From contig OZ245030.1 of NCBI GenBank assembly GCA_965223985.1, positions 1,674,001 to 1,738,000 on the forward strand: a DNA stretch of 64,000 bases. The letters are read 5' to 3'. Every line of letters begins with the position of its first letter. Position 1 is the stretch's first letter. Shown here in pieces: positions 9,141-18,745 of this stretch. Below the pieces are notes generated by a model. That model was not told the DNA's origin, searched no databases, and was given only the letters and a program-made list of their open reading frames with translations. Both the position numbers and the translations under genes were made by a program. Source of the DNA: JAPPKS01 sp963667895 (GTDB lineage Bacteria > Poribacteria > WGA-4E > PCPOR2b).

Positions 9141-10679
9141 TTAATTAGTTCTATTCGGGACCGTGTTATCGCTACGCATGAGTTCAAATGGAGATGGTGC
9201 CATTTGCACTAGAACAACAGCGAACGATTCAAACATCTTAACAAGAGCTTGACCTGTGCCTAGTCCTAACGACTCTACAGAAAACCCCCTTCCCATTGTC
9301 TGCGTTGCGGAATCCGCTTCATCCTTGCTGTTCTGATGCATCACCATGTGCGTGTTGAGATTATTCATCACTAGCTGAGGGATTTGCGAAGCGTTTTGAA
9401 GGCTCAGAATAATTGAGTGATCGAGAGTTCGCCCTTCACGCATAATTCGGTTGAACGAACGGGCGAGTGTATCGCTGTGATGTGACTCATTATCAAAAAT
9501 GCGATGTGCTTCATCTACCATATGAACAATACCTACTCCCTCTCTGGTACCGCGCTTCTCTTGGCAAACGTGCAGAACGTAGGACAAGAGCAAGGCATAA
9601 GATGAATCGTCCATCTGTGAATAATCAATAACCAAAAACCGTCCTTCACCTGCAATAAAATTAAATGGACGTACCCTAGCATCAAGCCAAGACATTTCTT
9701 CTTTGCGGGCTTGGATTTTTCGCAGTATGGTGTACCCTGTTGAGGTATGAACCCGTTCTCTCGGATCTATGTTCGGCCCCATGCGATTTTGGACAACGTC
9801 CAAGATATCATCAAGTGAATACGGCTTTGCAAGGGAATTGGCGGCACTCACAAACCCTTCAAATTGCAATTGTTCGTTGGTTTCGGGAAAGAAGAAACCC
9901 GCTAACATTGATGATGATAAATCTGATGCCCTGCACCCAGCAACGATATTCACACGGTTTGGATCGCACTTACCGTGGAATCCGACACGAAGTAGGCGAT
10001 CAGCTGAACGAGGTTTTAATTTGTATTTTTCAAAGCGTTTCCAGACGGTTTCTACGTTTGGGTCGCTATTTTCGGAGGTAATCATCCCATAGTCAGGCTT
10101 TGCGTCATGAACCAAAACGCATTTGTTGAATTTCATTGCCTGATCAATTAAATTCGCGGCAATGTTTGATTTTCCCGAACCCGTCCCACCTGCAATCATG
10201 ATGTGGTGGTTAAACGTTCGCGCATCTACGCAGAGCGGCACTCCGTCTGCATTGAGAAGCTCACCGATGACGTTAAAACTCCCATCTGTATGCGTTGCTT
10301 TCGGAGGGATTCCAATAACTCGGCTTATCGTTTCTATATCCAGCTGAGTCACGGGGGCACCCGGCAAAGGACGTATCCGCGGCGTGAGCATTTGAGTCCC
10401 GTCGTATTCTCCTAATATCAATATATCAAATACCTGTACCGACTCTACGGATTGCACATCAGCGCGGGATTCCATAAGTTTGAGGCCATGAAGAATCGTG
10501 GGATCAAGTGGGTTACCCACGGTCGAGATATTTCGGTTAGGTTGGATTACCTGTCCAATCCACGATTTACCGTCCTGCTCTATACGAACATAATCAAATA
10601 AAGCAAATTCTTCCTCCATTCGTCCCATTGCCTGAATATTCGATAAGTTGCTGCTTGGACTGTCATGTAATACGATCAT
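9141..10679 (-). CDS. herA: HerA-type hexameric ATPase/DNA translocase
   Basis: About 512 residues. The N-terminal part (MIVLHDSPSSN..., FALFDYVRIEQDGKSWIGQV) is the HAS-barrel expected of HerA. The RecA-like core carries Walker A GGTGSGKSN (about residue 170), Walker B HMVDEAHRIF (about 385) and the later SLQNASQIPQLVMNNLNTHM stretch typical of HerA/FtsK-like rings. HerA pumps DNA and activates NurA. I use ATG 10679, with AAGGGTG just upstream; a TTG at 10742 is the alternative. nurA follows after 17 bp, so the two are an operon. Confidence 0.85.
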   Translation of the reverse strand: MIVLHDSPSSNLSNIQAMGRMEEEFALFDYVRIEQDGKSWIGQVIQPNRNISTVGNPLDPTILHGLKLMESRADVQSVESVQVFDILILGEYDGTQMLTPRIRPLPGAPVTQLDIETISRVIGIPPKATHTDGSFNVIGELLNADGVPLCVDARTFNHHIMIAGGTGSGKSNIAANLIDQAMKFNKCVLVHDAKPDYGMITSENSDPNVETVWKRFEKYKLKPRSADRLLRVGFHGKCDPNRVNIVAGCRASDLSSSMLAGFFFPETNEQLQFEGFVSAANSLAKPYSLDDILDVVQNRMGPNIDPRERVHTSTGYTILRKIQARKEEMSWLDARVRPFNFIAGEGRFLVIDYSQMDDSSYALLLSYVLHVCQEKRGTREGVGIVHMVDEAHRIFDNESHHSDTLARSFNRIMREGRTLDHSIILSLQNASQIPQLVMNNLNTHMVMHQNSKDEADSATQTMGRGFSVESLGLGTGQALVKMFESFAVVLVQMAPSPFELMRSDNTVPNRTN

Positions 10680-10920
10680 CTTCACCCTTGAAATGGTGAG
10701 TTTATTTTTCCTCGCAAGCAAGCCTAGATGCGGTCGTAGCAATGCTTTCGAAAGGGAGGTAGCGGCAAGTCCTCACAAACAAGTAAACAACCCCATTACA
10801 GGTGGTAGCGTTTTTAGCGCTTTGGGTCCTCTCTATTTCTTCCGAGCGGCGTAGCACGTTTCCCGAGCAGGGAATGCCGTTTGTGTCTTACCGTTGTTAA
10901 CAATCCTGTTTTTTTTCATC

Positions 10921-10958
10921 GTTGTAGGAAACGTGTATTATTGCGTCGTCCCTACAAC
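10921..10958. repeat. Small inverted repeat, GTTGTAGG/CCTACAAC
   Basis: GTTGTAGG at 10921-10928 pairs with CCTACAAC at 10951-10958 around a 22-nt loop, between the ferritin-like gene and herA. The arms share the TTGTAGG end with the larger MITE-like elements elsewhere in the window, so it may be a minimal member of that group or a simple hairpin. Confidence 0.4.
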
Positions 10959-10974
10959 TTGCACCCGGATGGCA

Positions 10975-11436
10975 TCACACCTTCTCATATTCTTTGAGAA
11001 ACCCGACAAACTCTCTCCGATGCTTTTCCTCATCAGCGAGCAACTTGATGCAGAGGTCTTGTGTAACGTAGTCAATGCCGTCGCACAAGCGGATAACCAT
11101 ATTGTAATGTTCAATCGCCCCGTTCTCAGCGTCGATCACACCGTGGATAACTGTTACAACATCGGTCGAATCTTCGGGTGGCTGGAGTGTCCTCTGGTCA
11201 GGTGCAAAGGCGAGCGATCCGGGAACCCGTCCGCCGATTTCTTTGATCCGATTCGCAAGGTCCTGTGCGTGCGTTAACTCGACTTGAATATCTGCAGCCA
11301 AGGATTTCTTGATCTCTTCAGCGCGGACACCATCCAAATCAATTGAAATTGCGAGATAGTTGAGAGTGGTTTCGATTTCCATCCAATAGGCACGAATCAG
11401 TACCGTGACAATTGCGTCACTTTTTTCCATATCCAT
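10975..11436 (-). CDS. Ferritin-like di-iron domain protein
   Basis: 153 residues predicted as a four-helix bundle. The ligand pattern fits ferritin-like di-iron proteins: an early YWMEIETTLNYL helix, IQVELTHAQDLANRI in helix 2, AENGAIEHYNMVIRL in helix 3 and LLADEEKHRREFVGFL in helix 4. Two ExxH-type motifs on helices 2 and 4 would bind two metal ions. Members store iron or detoxify peroxide in the cytoplasm. No Shine-Dalgarno is clear; ATG 11430 is an alternative start. It is not obviously in an operon. Confidence 0.75.
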   Translation of the reverse strand: MDMEKSDAIVTVLIRAYWMEIETTLNYLAISIDLDGVRAEEIKKSLAADIQVELTHAQDLANRIKEIGGRVPGSLAFAPDQRTLQPPEDSTDVVTVIHGVIDAENGAIEHYNMVIRLCDGIDYVTQDLCIKLLADEEKHRREFVGFLKEYEKV

Positions 11437-11867
11437 AATTAACTATTTGGACTCACGCAAATTTCAAGAGACAGTCAATCATAGCGTCTTTCTATTTTGC
11501 GTAAGTACAATCTCCTTTCAGTTTGAAATTGGTTCTATTTGATTCGATAAGGCTTCAATGAAGTTGGGCAAGACAATCTGTTTTGAGGTTTGATGTTAGA
11601 TAATAATACCAACGGGCGTGCTTGCAAGTGAAAAGTACAGAGGCACCGAATGATGCTTCCGCATGGTAAGATAAAGGTCACTGAACCGACCAGGAGAGCA
11701 CAAGGATTGGAATGAAAAGGGAGGTAGTACCATGAAAAACTCAATAACTACGAGCGAGCTTAGCTTCGCCTGCTGAAGTATTATCGCGTAAGTTGAGACT
11801 TCTTATGAACATAACACCCTTCTGGAGCGGAGAATCGGAGCAATGTACATTTTGCCTATTCCAGAAT
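11437..11867. other. Intergenic region, no gene seen
   Basis: About 430 bp between the ferritin-like gene and the terminator of the PorV-family gene. I find no supported gene or repeat. A 69-codon minus-strand frame at 11535-11744 has no recognisable content or clear start. Confidence 0.4.
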
Positions 11868-11895
11868 AACCGAGTTTTTCCGAAAAAACTCGGTT
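11868..11895 (-). terminator. Hairpin terminator after PorV-family gene
   Basis: AACCGAGTTTTT pairs with AAAAACTCGGTT around a very short loop, 16 bp after the stop codon at 11911. The stem is 12 bp. The T-run lies within the stem rather than after it, so it may act as a transcript-end stabilising hairpin or a bidirectional terminator. Confidence 0.5.
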
Positions 11896-11910
11896 CCTAC
11901 ATTGCAACGC

Positions 11911-13014
11911 TCAGAACTTCAACCCCAAGCTAACTCGGTGCGCCTGTTGTAGATGCCCAAAATCAGCAAACGCATAATCGAGAGAAAGCATTGTTGCGGC
12001 AAAACCCATGTGGATACCCAAGCCGAGTGTAAGCCCCTCTTCATCATCACTCCGTTCGGGACCCAAGCGGAATTTATAGCCGCCACGGAGGGCTACCAAC
12101 TTTTTGTACCAATACTCTAATCCGAAATTTAACCGTTCGCTATTGTCATTCGGATGGTTGCCATCAAGTGCGACGGTGAGGAGGTTTTCGCCAGTATCAA
12201 TCAAATCGTAGGCGATGCCGAGGCGGAAATTGGACGGCAACGGAAATTCCACAGTTTCTAACTCAGCCGTTAGCGTCGGATTCGTGGTATCTGGATAGGG
12301 GCGGTAGTCCGCGTTTCTGGAATCTCCGGCTACTTCGGCTCCGGTCTCAAGGTCTGGACCACTGAAACGCATTTCGGGTCCAAAGTTTGAGAAGGACATC
12401 CCAATGCGTAAACTTCTCCAGCCTGTGTGGTATAAGGTCCCAACATCGACAGCAACCCCCTTGGCACTCTCCCGATGAATCTGCTGGTGGATGTATTTGG
12501 CATTGATACCGAAGGAGAGGCTGACCCCCGATTCTTTTTCGTAGAGTTGTCTGGAATACGCCACCGACACCGCCGCATCCCATGCCGAGAACCAGAGCCC
12601 CGTCCCATCCGGCTTTGCAAGGGTTGTAATTTCCATATCGGGGACGTTGAGGAATGTAACACTTGCACCCAAGGTGCCAACCTTTTCTATCGGCGTAGCG
12701 AACGCGAGGTAGTTGTATCGTACGTCGGCGAGCCATATCGTATGCGTGTCTGAGAAGCTGGTCTGTTTGAGTTGGCTTAATCCCGCTGGATTCCAGTAGA
12801 TGCTAGTAACATCGTTGGCAAGCCCGCCAAACGCGCCTCCTAAACTGTCAACCCGCGCCCCGGGACCAATTTTCAGGAACTGTGCACCGGCAGTGCCGAC
12901 ATTGGTGGTCGCATCACTTGGAATTGCCCATAAAAACGTAACAATAACTAAGAGAAAAGAAATTATCGAGACAAATCGCCGCAACGCTTGATTCTCAATA
13001 ATGGTATTGTGCAT
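11911..13014 (-). CDS. PorV/PorQ-family outer membrane barrel protein
   Basis: 367 residues. The N-terminal segment after the signal peptide, GTAGAQFLKIGPGARVDSLG then GAFGGLANDVTSIYWNPAGL, is the hallmark of the PorV/PorQ (UPF0164-like) family. The rest is a 14-strand-type barrel ending in VSLGLKF with a terminal Phe. In type IX secretion PorV carries substrates bearing a C-terminal sorting domain from the translocon to the attachment complex. AGGAG stands just upstream of ATG 13014. The preceding gene (43 bp away, same strand) encodes just such a C-terminal domain, which supports a shuttle/substrate pairing; whether this organism has a full type IX system cannot be seen here. Confidence 0.85.
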   Translation of the reverse strand: MHNTIIENQALRRFVSIISFLLVIVTFLWAIPSDATTNVGTAGAQFLKIGPGARVDSLGGAFGGLANDVTSIYWNPAGLSQLKQTSFSDTHTIWLADVRYNYLAFATPIEKVGTLGASVTFLNVPDMEITTLAKPDGTGLWFSAWDAAVSVAYSRQLYEKESGVSLSFGINAKYIHQQIHRESAKGVAVDVGTLYHTGWRSLRIGMSFSNFGPEMRFSGPDLETGAEVAGDSRNADYRPYPDTTNPTLTAELETVEFPLPSNFRLGIAYDLIDTGENLLTVALDGNHPNDNSERLNFGLEYWYKKLVALRGGYKFRLGPERSDDEEGLTLGLGIHMGFAATMLSLDYAFADFGHLQQAHRVSLGLKF

Positions 13015-13057
13015 GTGCTTCTCCTGAAGAGTGTGTTTCTAGGGCGCGTTCCCCTTT

Positions 13058-16000
13058 TTATCGAATGATCGCAAACCGACTAACCCTATCTCCGACAACA
13101 GCATCGCTTTCATCGCGCGCCTCAACATGATAGATGTAGACGCCGCTGGCAAGGGCTTGATTGTAGAGATTAAGGAGCTCAAACGTTTCTGTGCCGCCCT
13201 TGTCGCCTTGTGCCAATCGATCATCCGGACTGAAGGGTGCGGAGTGTTCGTGCTCAATTTCTCGTACTAACTCACCCGACATCGTATAAATCCGAATCGT
13301 ACATTTCGGCGGGAGGTGCGTGAAAAAGATTCTATCCGTCCCTTCAGCAGTCACAGCCCGGTTGGTGACGAAATATGGGTTTGGCACGACGCGGATGCGT
13401 CCTAGCTCTGCTTCGATGTCTTCAGCGGCGCGTGTTTCTTCACCCGTCTTCAAGACCACCATGTCACCATCTCGTGGGGCACTAACACCGCCCATTTCAA
13501 CCATGAATACATCCCCAGCGGAGATTTCATGGTTGGGATCTTTGATGAAGACATAGCCGCCCCGAATGTAAATCCGAAAAAAGTCCGGTGTGTCTTCCCG
13601 GCTGTATGCATCACTCCAACCTGCACCCGTCAGAATTGCATATCCATCGGCACGCTGGTCGTTGAAAGCAATCTCCTCACCCGTATCCTCGTCCACCACT
13701 TTGACGTGTGTATCGTCGATGAACGTGATTGAATACTTATGCGGGCGGTAATACGTTGCCCAGAATATGTTGGGCCAGGTGTTCTCTCCGGCACCGGGAG
13801 ATTGGATGTCCACCGTCCAACCCGAAACAGAGCCTGCGGTCAGTTCGACGTTGTTAATCGGGTTTTCGGTTGGACTGCCGTAGGTCACGTCTACGCCCTT
13901 TATTTTCAAGATGATTCCATTAAACATCGGGGAGAGTACCTCAACAGCCTCGGAGTGGTCCGGGTCATACCACTCAAACACTTGTTTCTCCACCACTGCC
14001 TGGTTTGTTGTCGTGTCGATAATCTCATAAGTGGGCGGCTGATAGCCGGGACCTGTTATATACGCACCGGGACCTGTCTGTTTCGCACCCTGCCAGACAA
14101 TTTCATATTGATGCCCCGTTACCTTGTTTGGTGCAATTACCATCGGTTCAACGGTGACTGTTCCCGTGCGACGGGAAGGCGTATCCACAATATCCACAGT
14201 GGCACCGCGATACCCTGCGGGTTGCGCGCGCGGAATAACATGAACCATCGTTTCAATCTGGCTGCTCTCCATCGCGATAAGGCCTGTTTTTGGGTTCCCT
14301 GTATCATAAGAGGTAACCGCATAGGTGTATTGAAGCCCGTTAGTCAATCCTTCGTGAGTGTAGAAATTTTTGATGCCTGCATCTTCGCCGAGCGACATTG
14401 ACGGCGTAGAAACAACACGGAAGATATCGCCCGCCACAGGTGGACCTGAAGGACCGTCCGTAATTGCTACATACAACCCACCGAAGTAAATTAACGCGCC
14501 GGAACGATAGGTTCCATTAGGATACAGTTCACCCGTATTCGAATCTTTCACGACGACATATCCCTCACCGTTTGCTGGGAATTCGGGGTTATACGCTATA
14601 ACTTCCCAGAGCGTCGTATTAACGACCTCAAAGGATGTGCTGGAATTGAATTGGATTGCGTAGACAGCATTTTTGAAAAAGTCAGCAAAAAACGGTTCAT
14701 CGCCCATGCCCGCAATGGTGGCGTCCGACTGTTTGCCCACATGCGCAACCGTGAAGAAATTACCGGTTGCGCTTGGTTTATCAAACTCCGCCAGCATTTT
14801 CCAATCTTCAACGGGGTTGCCAGTAGATGAATCGTAGGAAGTATCTCTCCGGTAGACTCTATAGCCCTCAAAAATCTTCTCCGGGTCGGTTACATCAACA
14901 TATTCTTCGATACTTTTATTGATACCTTGGTCCACCCAGCGCCCAGCACTTTCCCAGATGAGCGTCACCTGTCCATCGGCGGGATAAGCCGTTACCTGCG
15001 GTGATGGCGGCGGTGCCGGTGCAACATACGCATCGTCATACAACTTCTGCGCCCAATCAGAAGACGCTTGCAACCCCTCAAGCCCTTCACCGATAGCCAC
15101 TGCCGCGATGATGGTGAATTCCTGCCCGGGCGCGAGTGCTTCGATGGGACCGTAGGACTGGATAAAGCGTTGATCGTCGTAGTTTGCGGGGAGTGGTTCA
15201 ATGCCGGGAACGCTGATTAAAGCGTACTTTTCCGCGTCAGTCGTTGGATCGGTGGATATCGTAATCCGTTTGTGCGCTGTAAAAGGAATTTTTGCCCCGG
15301 CACCCACATACGCATCTAAAACTCGCAAACCGATGTACCCGATCGCAGATGCATTGGAGAACCCGTAAGAGAGGTAACGGTTCGGATGCGCTTCAGGGTT
15401 GAGAGCATCCGGTGTCTCATCCAGTGCAATAAAATCATCAGCTGAGTAATTTGCCGTACCTGTTTCACTGCTAGAGATATCCACATCGTACCGGAACGCC
15501 ATGAATAGATCTTCGAGCGTCTCGCCCCCAACATTTTTGACGTTATATTCGAGAATAAAGAAATCGTAGAGCGGTGCGTAACTCCATTGGAACCCGTTGA
15601 CTTCAAGTTCTAACCCGAGAATTAATCCCTTATTCGCCTCAGCGTTCGTGTCGGTGCATTTGAACCTAATCGCTTGGCTTGTCGGCGTTCCTCCTGTTGT
15701 TACACCTGGCTTGTTGGAAATCACCTCGGGCCCATCGTCAGTGGGCCAGATTTCACTTTGCCTGCCGTCTGATTCAGAAACGCCAACCTCGCCACCTACT
15801 TTGGCACCGATCCAGATATTGCCCTCATAGATGTAGGAATCGTTTGTTCCTGCGGGCCACCAACCTGAAGGGTTTGCGGTTGGGTTGCTGGGGTAGCCGA
15901 CAACTGCGGTGTTGTAGACGGCAGACGATAAATTGCCTACATCAAGCGCCTTCCAATCCACGCCAGCCGTCACCGGCAGAATTGCTATGGTAAATACCAA

Positions 16001-16060
16001 AGACGCAATCAATGCCAGTTGGCGTAGATTTAGGTGCCTACCGTGTCTTATAGGTTTCAT
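13058..16060 (-). CDS. Large secreted protein with fibronectin-III-like region and FlgD/type IX-like C-terminal domain
   Basis: 1000 residues with an N-terminal signal peptide (RQLALIASLVFTIAILPVTAG) and AGGAGG right before ATG 16060. The first ~370 residues form an extracellular beta-rich region (WIGAKVGGEVGVSESDGRQ...). A fibronectin-III-like module is centred near PQVTAYPADGQVTLIWESAG (about 350-420). The C-terminal ~100 residues start with RIRVVPNPYFV and continue IRIYTMSGELVREIEHEHSA ... SGVYIYHVEARD, a FlgD-Ig/type IX sorting-like fold. The large middle domain is unassigned. With the neighbouring PorV-family barrel this suggests export to or across the outer surface. Role unknown. Confidence 0.75.
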   Translation of the reverse strand: MKPIRHGRHLNLRQLALIASLVFTIAILPVTAGVDWKALDVGNLSSAVYNTAVVGYPSNPTANPSGWWPAGTNDSYIYEGNIWIGAKVGGEVGVSESDGRQSEIWPTDDGPEVISNKPGVTTGGTPTSQAIRFKCTDTNAEANKGLILGLELEVNGFQWSYAPLYDFFILEYNVKNVGGETLEDLFMAFRYDVDISSSETGTANYSADDFIALDETPDALNPEAHPNRYLSYGFSNASAIGYIGLRVLDAYVGAGAKIPFTAHKRITISTDPTTDAEKYALISVPGIEPLPANYDDQRFIQSYGPIEALAPGQEFTIIAAVAIGEGLEGLQASSDWAQKLYDDAYVAPAPPPSPQVTAYPADGQVTLIWESAGRWVDQGINKSIEEYVDVTDPEKIFEGYRVYRRDTSYDSSTGNPVEDWKMLAEFDKPSATGNFFTVAHVGKQSDATIAGMGDEPFFADFFKNAVYAIQFNSSTSFEVVNTTLWEVIAYNPEFPANGEGYVVVKDSNTGELYPNGTYRSGALIYFGGLYVAITDGPSGPPVAGDIFRVVSTPSMSLGEDAGIKNFYTHEGLTNGLQYTYAVTSYDTGNPKTGLIAMESSQIETMVHVIPRAQPAGYRGATVDIVDTPSRRTGTVTVEPMVIAPNKVTGHQYEIVWQGAKQTGPGAYITGPGYQPPTYEIIDTTTNQAVVEKQVFEWYDPDHSEAVEVLSPMFNGIILKIKGVDVTYGSPTENPINNVELTAGSVSGWTVDIQSPGAGENTWPNIFWATYYRPHKYSITFIDDTHVKVVDEDTGEEIAFNDQRADGYAILTGAGWSDAYSREDTPDFFRIYIRGGYVFIKDPNHEISAGDVFMVEMGGVSAPRDGDMVVLKTGEETRAAEDIEAELGRIRVVPNPYFVTNRAVTAEGTDRIFFTHLPPKCTIRIYTMSGELVREIEHEHSAPFSPDDRLAQGDKGGTETFELLNLYNQALASGVYIYHVEARDESDAVVGDRVSRFAIIR

Positions 16061-16335
16061 TTTTCCTCCTAAAAAATTGAGGTAAAAACGCTTTTTCTAC
16101 ATCATTGCGAAAGACGACCCCGGCTCTGTATTTCCAATAAGGTGTGTTTCAGTTCAACCGCGTTTAGTTGAAGCGGGAAGTTAATGTTTTAGGTGGAGTA
16201 CCACAATATAATGAATCTGTTCTCGCTTTCTTTTGGCGATTCTGATGGATTCGTTTTCGATTTTTGCCTTACTTCCATTAACAATGATGATTATAGCACA
16301 TCTTACAAGTTCCCTTCGATTACAAACCCTCTTTC

Positions 16336-16412
16336 GATCGCATGGCGGATAGCGAAGGCGATAGTCCTCTCTTCGGTCAAAACTACCGCCTTCGCTATCC
16401 GCTCAGTTGATC
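16336..16412. repeat. Repeat B inverted pair (hairpin)
   Basis: A forward unit (GCGGATAGCGAAGGCGATAGT) faces an inverted unit (ACCGCCTTCGCTATCCGCTC then AGTTGATC) across about 15 nt. The pair can form a hairpin with arms of roughly 20 bp. It sits just after the stop of the membrane protein gene and before the promoter region of the secreted-protein gene, so it may also act in transcript ending. Confidence 0.8.
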
Positions 16413-16420
16413 ATGTGTTT

Positions 16421-18346
16421 TTATGGATAGAGACTATAGACCTTTATGCCGAAGGCGACGCCGATGAGGCTCCAGAGTCCCCAAGCAAGGAATTGCCCCA
16501 GAATGAAGCCCAGAAAAAGGGGCAACGCACGACGATAGGCGCCAATCCCACCCCCTTTAAAGATAAGTCGCTTGAGCAGCCAACCGCAAAAGATAGAGAA
16601 CCACATACCACTCATGCACCATCCGTACGAAACGGCGAAGCCTACAGGGTAGAACGACCACCAGAGAAATCGACGCTTTAGGAACGCAAGCAAGACTGTA
16701 AAGACGAAACCAAACCCAAAGCCGCGAATCTGGCGAATGCTAGGGTCGCGCGGATGGGAAATCCAACTCGAAAGAAATTGGAAAGGGGCTATAGCGTCCA
16801 ATCCCTGTCTGTAGTGATACTGATAGTAAAGGACGATATGTGCGCCAATGGCGATAATCGATCCAACGATGCCGGCAAAAATCATCGCCACGACGAGGCG
16901 ATTATCCCGTATCCCCAGCGCTGAACCAATCTTGAATCCTTCGAGTTGGTGGGGCATAGGATGAGAGCGGTAGCCATAGGCGAGCCACTGAAGGAGTGTC
17001 GTTAGGGAAAGGTTTTTTGCACCGATAACTCTTGTTCCCGAAAACATGATGATGAGGCGATCCGGAAGCGCGTCATGAAGCTCATGCGTAGGCGGCCCCA
17101 GCTCTGCACGCATACGCGCCATAGCGATGCAAAGGAGGAAATGAATGATAAAGTAGAGCGATGCTAGCCAGTATGGGAGACCTGCAGCGTGCCAGAATGC
17201 AAGTATGAGGAGAAAACCGCCGATCCCTCCAAAGAAGGCGAAACGGTACAGAGGCTCCTGCTCTGCCGCTTTCGTGCTTCTGCTGATGAGTCCACGGAGC
17301 ATTTGCCAAATATGATGTCGAGCGGTCCAGAGTGCAATAAATCCAATTGCCATCCATGCACCGGCGCGCTGCTCTCCATGCCACCGGTCGAGAGGACGCC
17401 AACCCATCGCCGCGAAGACAACATGCTCTGCTTTCCAGAATAGAAAGAAAAACCAGAGCGAAAAGGAAAGCCCGAGCGGCATCAAGTAACCCACTCCCAC
17501 CGCGAAAAGATAAATCTTCATCGGAAACCACGAAATAGCATTCCACGGTTTCTCAGTCATAAACTGCGCGATGTCAATGTCCTTCAGCGGGAGAGCGGGA
17601 ATCCAAGGATAGAGATAGTTCAACCCTGCAAACACCTCGATAGTCAGCGCCACAGCGAAACCAATCCACGTGAGTCTGCTAGAGAAGACCCGCGCCGTAT
17701 CACCAATTATCTCAATGGGAAGTTGCGCAATCGGGTAATTCAGTCTCTCATGTTGAATCCACTGCCTTCGGAGCACGATGTTGATACAGAGTGTTACAAA
17801 GAGGAAGATACTAGTGAAGACGGACCATGCAACGAAAGGCTTAAGCCACGACAGAACAATGAACCGCTGCCAGAAGGGCTCTGTGCCGGGTTCATAATAC
17901 CCCTGAAGCACGGTGCGATCAGAGATAGTGAGCCAGTTTGGGAGATAGGCGTGGAAGAGATTCGCCCAGTCGTTCTCAGGTGTCGCAAGCCAAAACCCGT
18001 TGATGGTCGTTGGGACGAGTTGGCGGACGATGTCACGTCCCGAAAGCGCTGTGGCAATGGAAATCATGACGTAGAGCGTTGCAAGCTCGGGTCGTGTCAG
18101 TGCGAAACCGGGGGCGAAGCGTTTTATTCCGTGATTAATCAGCGCGAGCGTAAAGAGGGTGAACAGCACCGTTGGAAAGAATGAGAAGACCGTGACTTCT
18201 CCAATAGCACGGTGTTCTGCCGCGACGATCCAGCAAACATTGAAAAAAATTAGAGGAGCCCCAAGTCCGATCACCCTGACAAGAAAGCGGAATGTGCTAG
18301 TAGTGTCCGCGATACTCGGATTCTTCGCTTGAGACGCTGAATACAT
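16421..18346 (-). CDS. Polytopic membrane protein, DUF6785/DUF6784-like, paralogue 1
   Basis: 641 residues with about a dozen hydrophobic helices. It shares a pattern with the proteins at 37078-39000 and 62009-63883: FWLATPENDWANLFHAYLPN near residue 120, ERLNYPIAQLPIEI, MPLGLSFSLWFFFLFWKAEH, RMRAELGPPTHELHDALPD, YRSHPMPHQLEGFKIG, and a C-terminal WWSFYPVGFAVSYGW / FKGGGIGAYRRALPLFLGFI. The length and motifs fit a family I remember as DUF6785 plus DUF6784, of unknown function. The many conserved charged residues inside helices look transporter- or enzyme-like, but no substrate is known. Nothing in the neighbours (thiamine genes, secreted protein) explains its role. Confidence 0.75.
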   Translation of the reverse strand: MYSASQAKNPSIADTTSTFRFLVRVIGLGAPLIFFNVCWIVAAEHRAIGEVTVFSFFPTVLFTLFTLALINHGIKRFAPGFALTRPELATLYVMISIATALSGRDIVRQLVPTTINGFWLATPENDWANLFHAYLPNWLTISDRTVLQGYYEPGTEPFWQRFIVLSWLKPFVAWSVFTSIFLFVTLCINIVLRRQWIQHERLNYPIAQLPIEIIGDTARVFSSRLTWIGFAVALTIEVFAGLNYLYPWIPALPLKDIDIAQFMTEKPWNAISWFPMKIYLFAVGVGYLMPLGLSFSLWFFFLFWKAEHVVFAAMGWRPLDRWHGEQRAGAWMAIGFIALWTARHHIWQMLRGLISRSTKAAEQEPLYRFAFFGGIGGFLLILAFWHAAGLPYWLASLYFIIHFLLCIAMARMRAELGPPTHELHDALPDRLIIMFSGTRVIGAKNLSLTTLLQWLAYGYRSHPMPHQLEGFKIGSALGIRDNRLVVAMIFAGIVGSIIAIGAHIVLYYQYHYRQGLDAIAPFQFLSSWISHPRDPSIRQIRGFGFGFVFTVLLAFLKRRFLWWSFYPVGFAVSYGWCMSGMWFSIFCGWLLKRLIFKGGGIGAYRRALPLFLGFILGQFLAWGLWSLIGVAFGIKVYSLYP

Positions 18347-18422
18347 CCTAAACCATTTCGTCGGGTGATAAGGCGGTTAGATTCAAGCGCATGAAATTCG
18401 TTCACACTTAGTCCAAGTTTTC

Positions 18423-18629
18423 CTATCCGCCTTGAACCGCATGAACAATCTCAACCTCACTTCCATGGTAGACGACCGTCTCCTGCCACTGTTTTTTGGA
18501 AATTAACTCCTGATCGATGGCAACGGCAATCCCTGGTTGGACTGGATCGATTTGCAAGTTCAAAAGTAGTTGATAGAGCGATAACCCCTGCTCAACTGTC
18601 TTGACTTCGCCATTCACTCGTATATCCAT
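18423..18629 (-). CDS. thiS: ThiS sulfur-carrier protein
   Basis: 68 residues with a ubiquitin-like beta-grasp layout (MDIRVNGEVKTVEQGLSLYQ ... VNG start, then VEIVHAVQGG end). The C-terminal Gly-Gly is the site that is adenylated and turned into thiocarboxylate, giving sulfur for the thiazole ring of thiamine. The VEIVxAVxGG ending is diagnostic. It lies downstream of thiO and thiC on the same strand; the intervening 116 bp holds a repeat B copy. thiG and thiF are not in the window. Confidence 0.93.
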   Translation of the reverse strand: MDIRVNGEVKTVEQGLSLYQLLLNLQIDPVQPGIAVAIDQELISKKQWQETVVYHGSEVEIVHAVQGG

Positions 18630-18671
18630 TGATTCTTTCCACTGGACACGATCAACCGACCGAATAGGGAG

Positions 18672-18703
18672 GGATCAAGGGAGCGAATAGCGAGCGCGAT
18701 AGT
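18672..18703 (+). repeat. Dispersed intergenic repeat B copy
   Basis: A 32-nt unit starting GGATCAAGGGAGCGAATAG and ending GAGCGCGATAGT, lying between thiO and thiS. It is preceded by a shorter ACCGAATAGGG echo like that before the copies at 28256 and 34653. A degenerate inverted end (gcgctcagttaatcc) follows near 18730. Confidence 0.8.
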
Positions 18704-18745
18704 CTTCGCTGGCGATCCGCCCTTATGCGCTCAGTTAATCCTTCT

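Noticed and set aside
11535..11744. 69-codon minus-strand frame between ferritin-like and PorV genes
   Set aside because: No clear start or recognised content.
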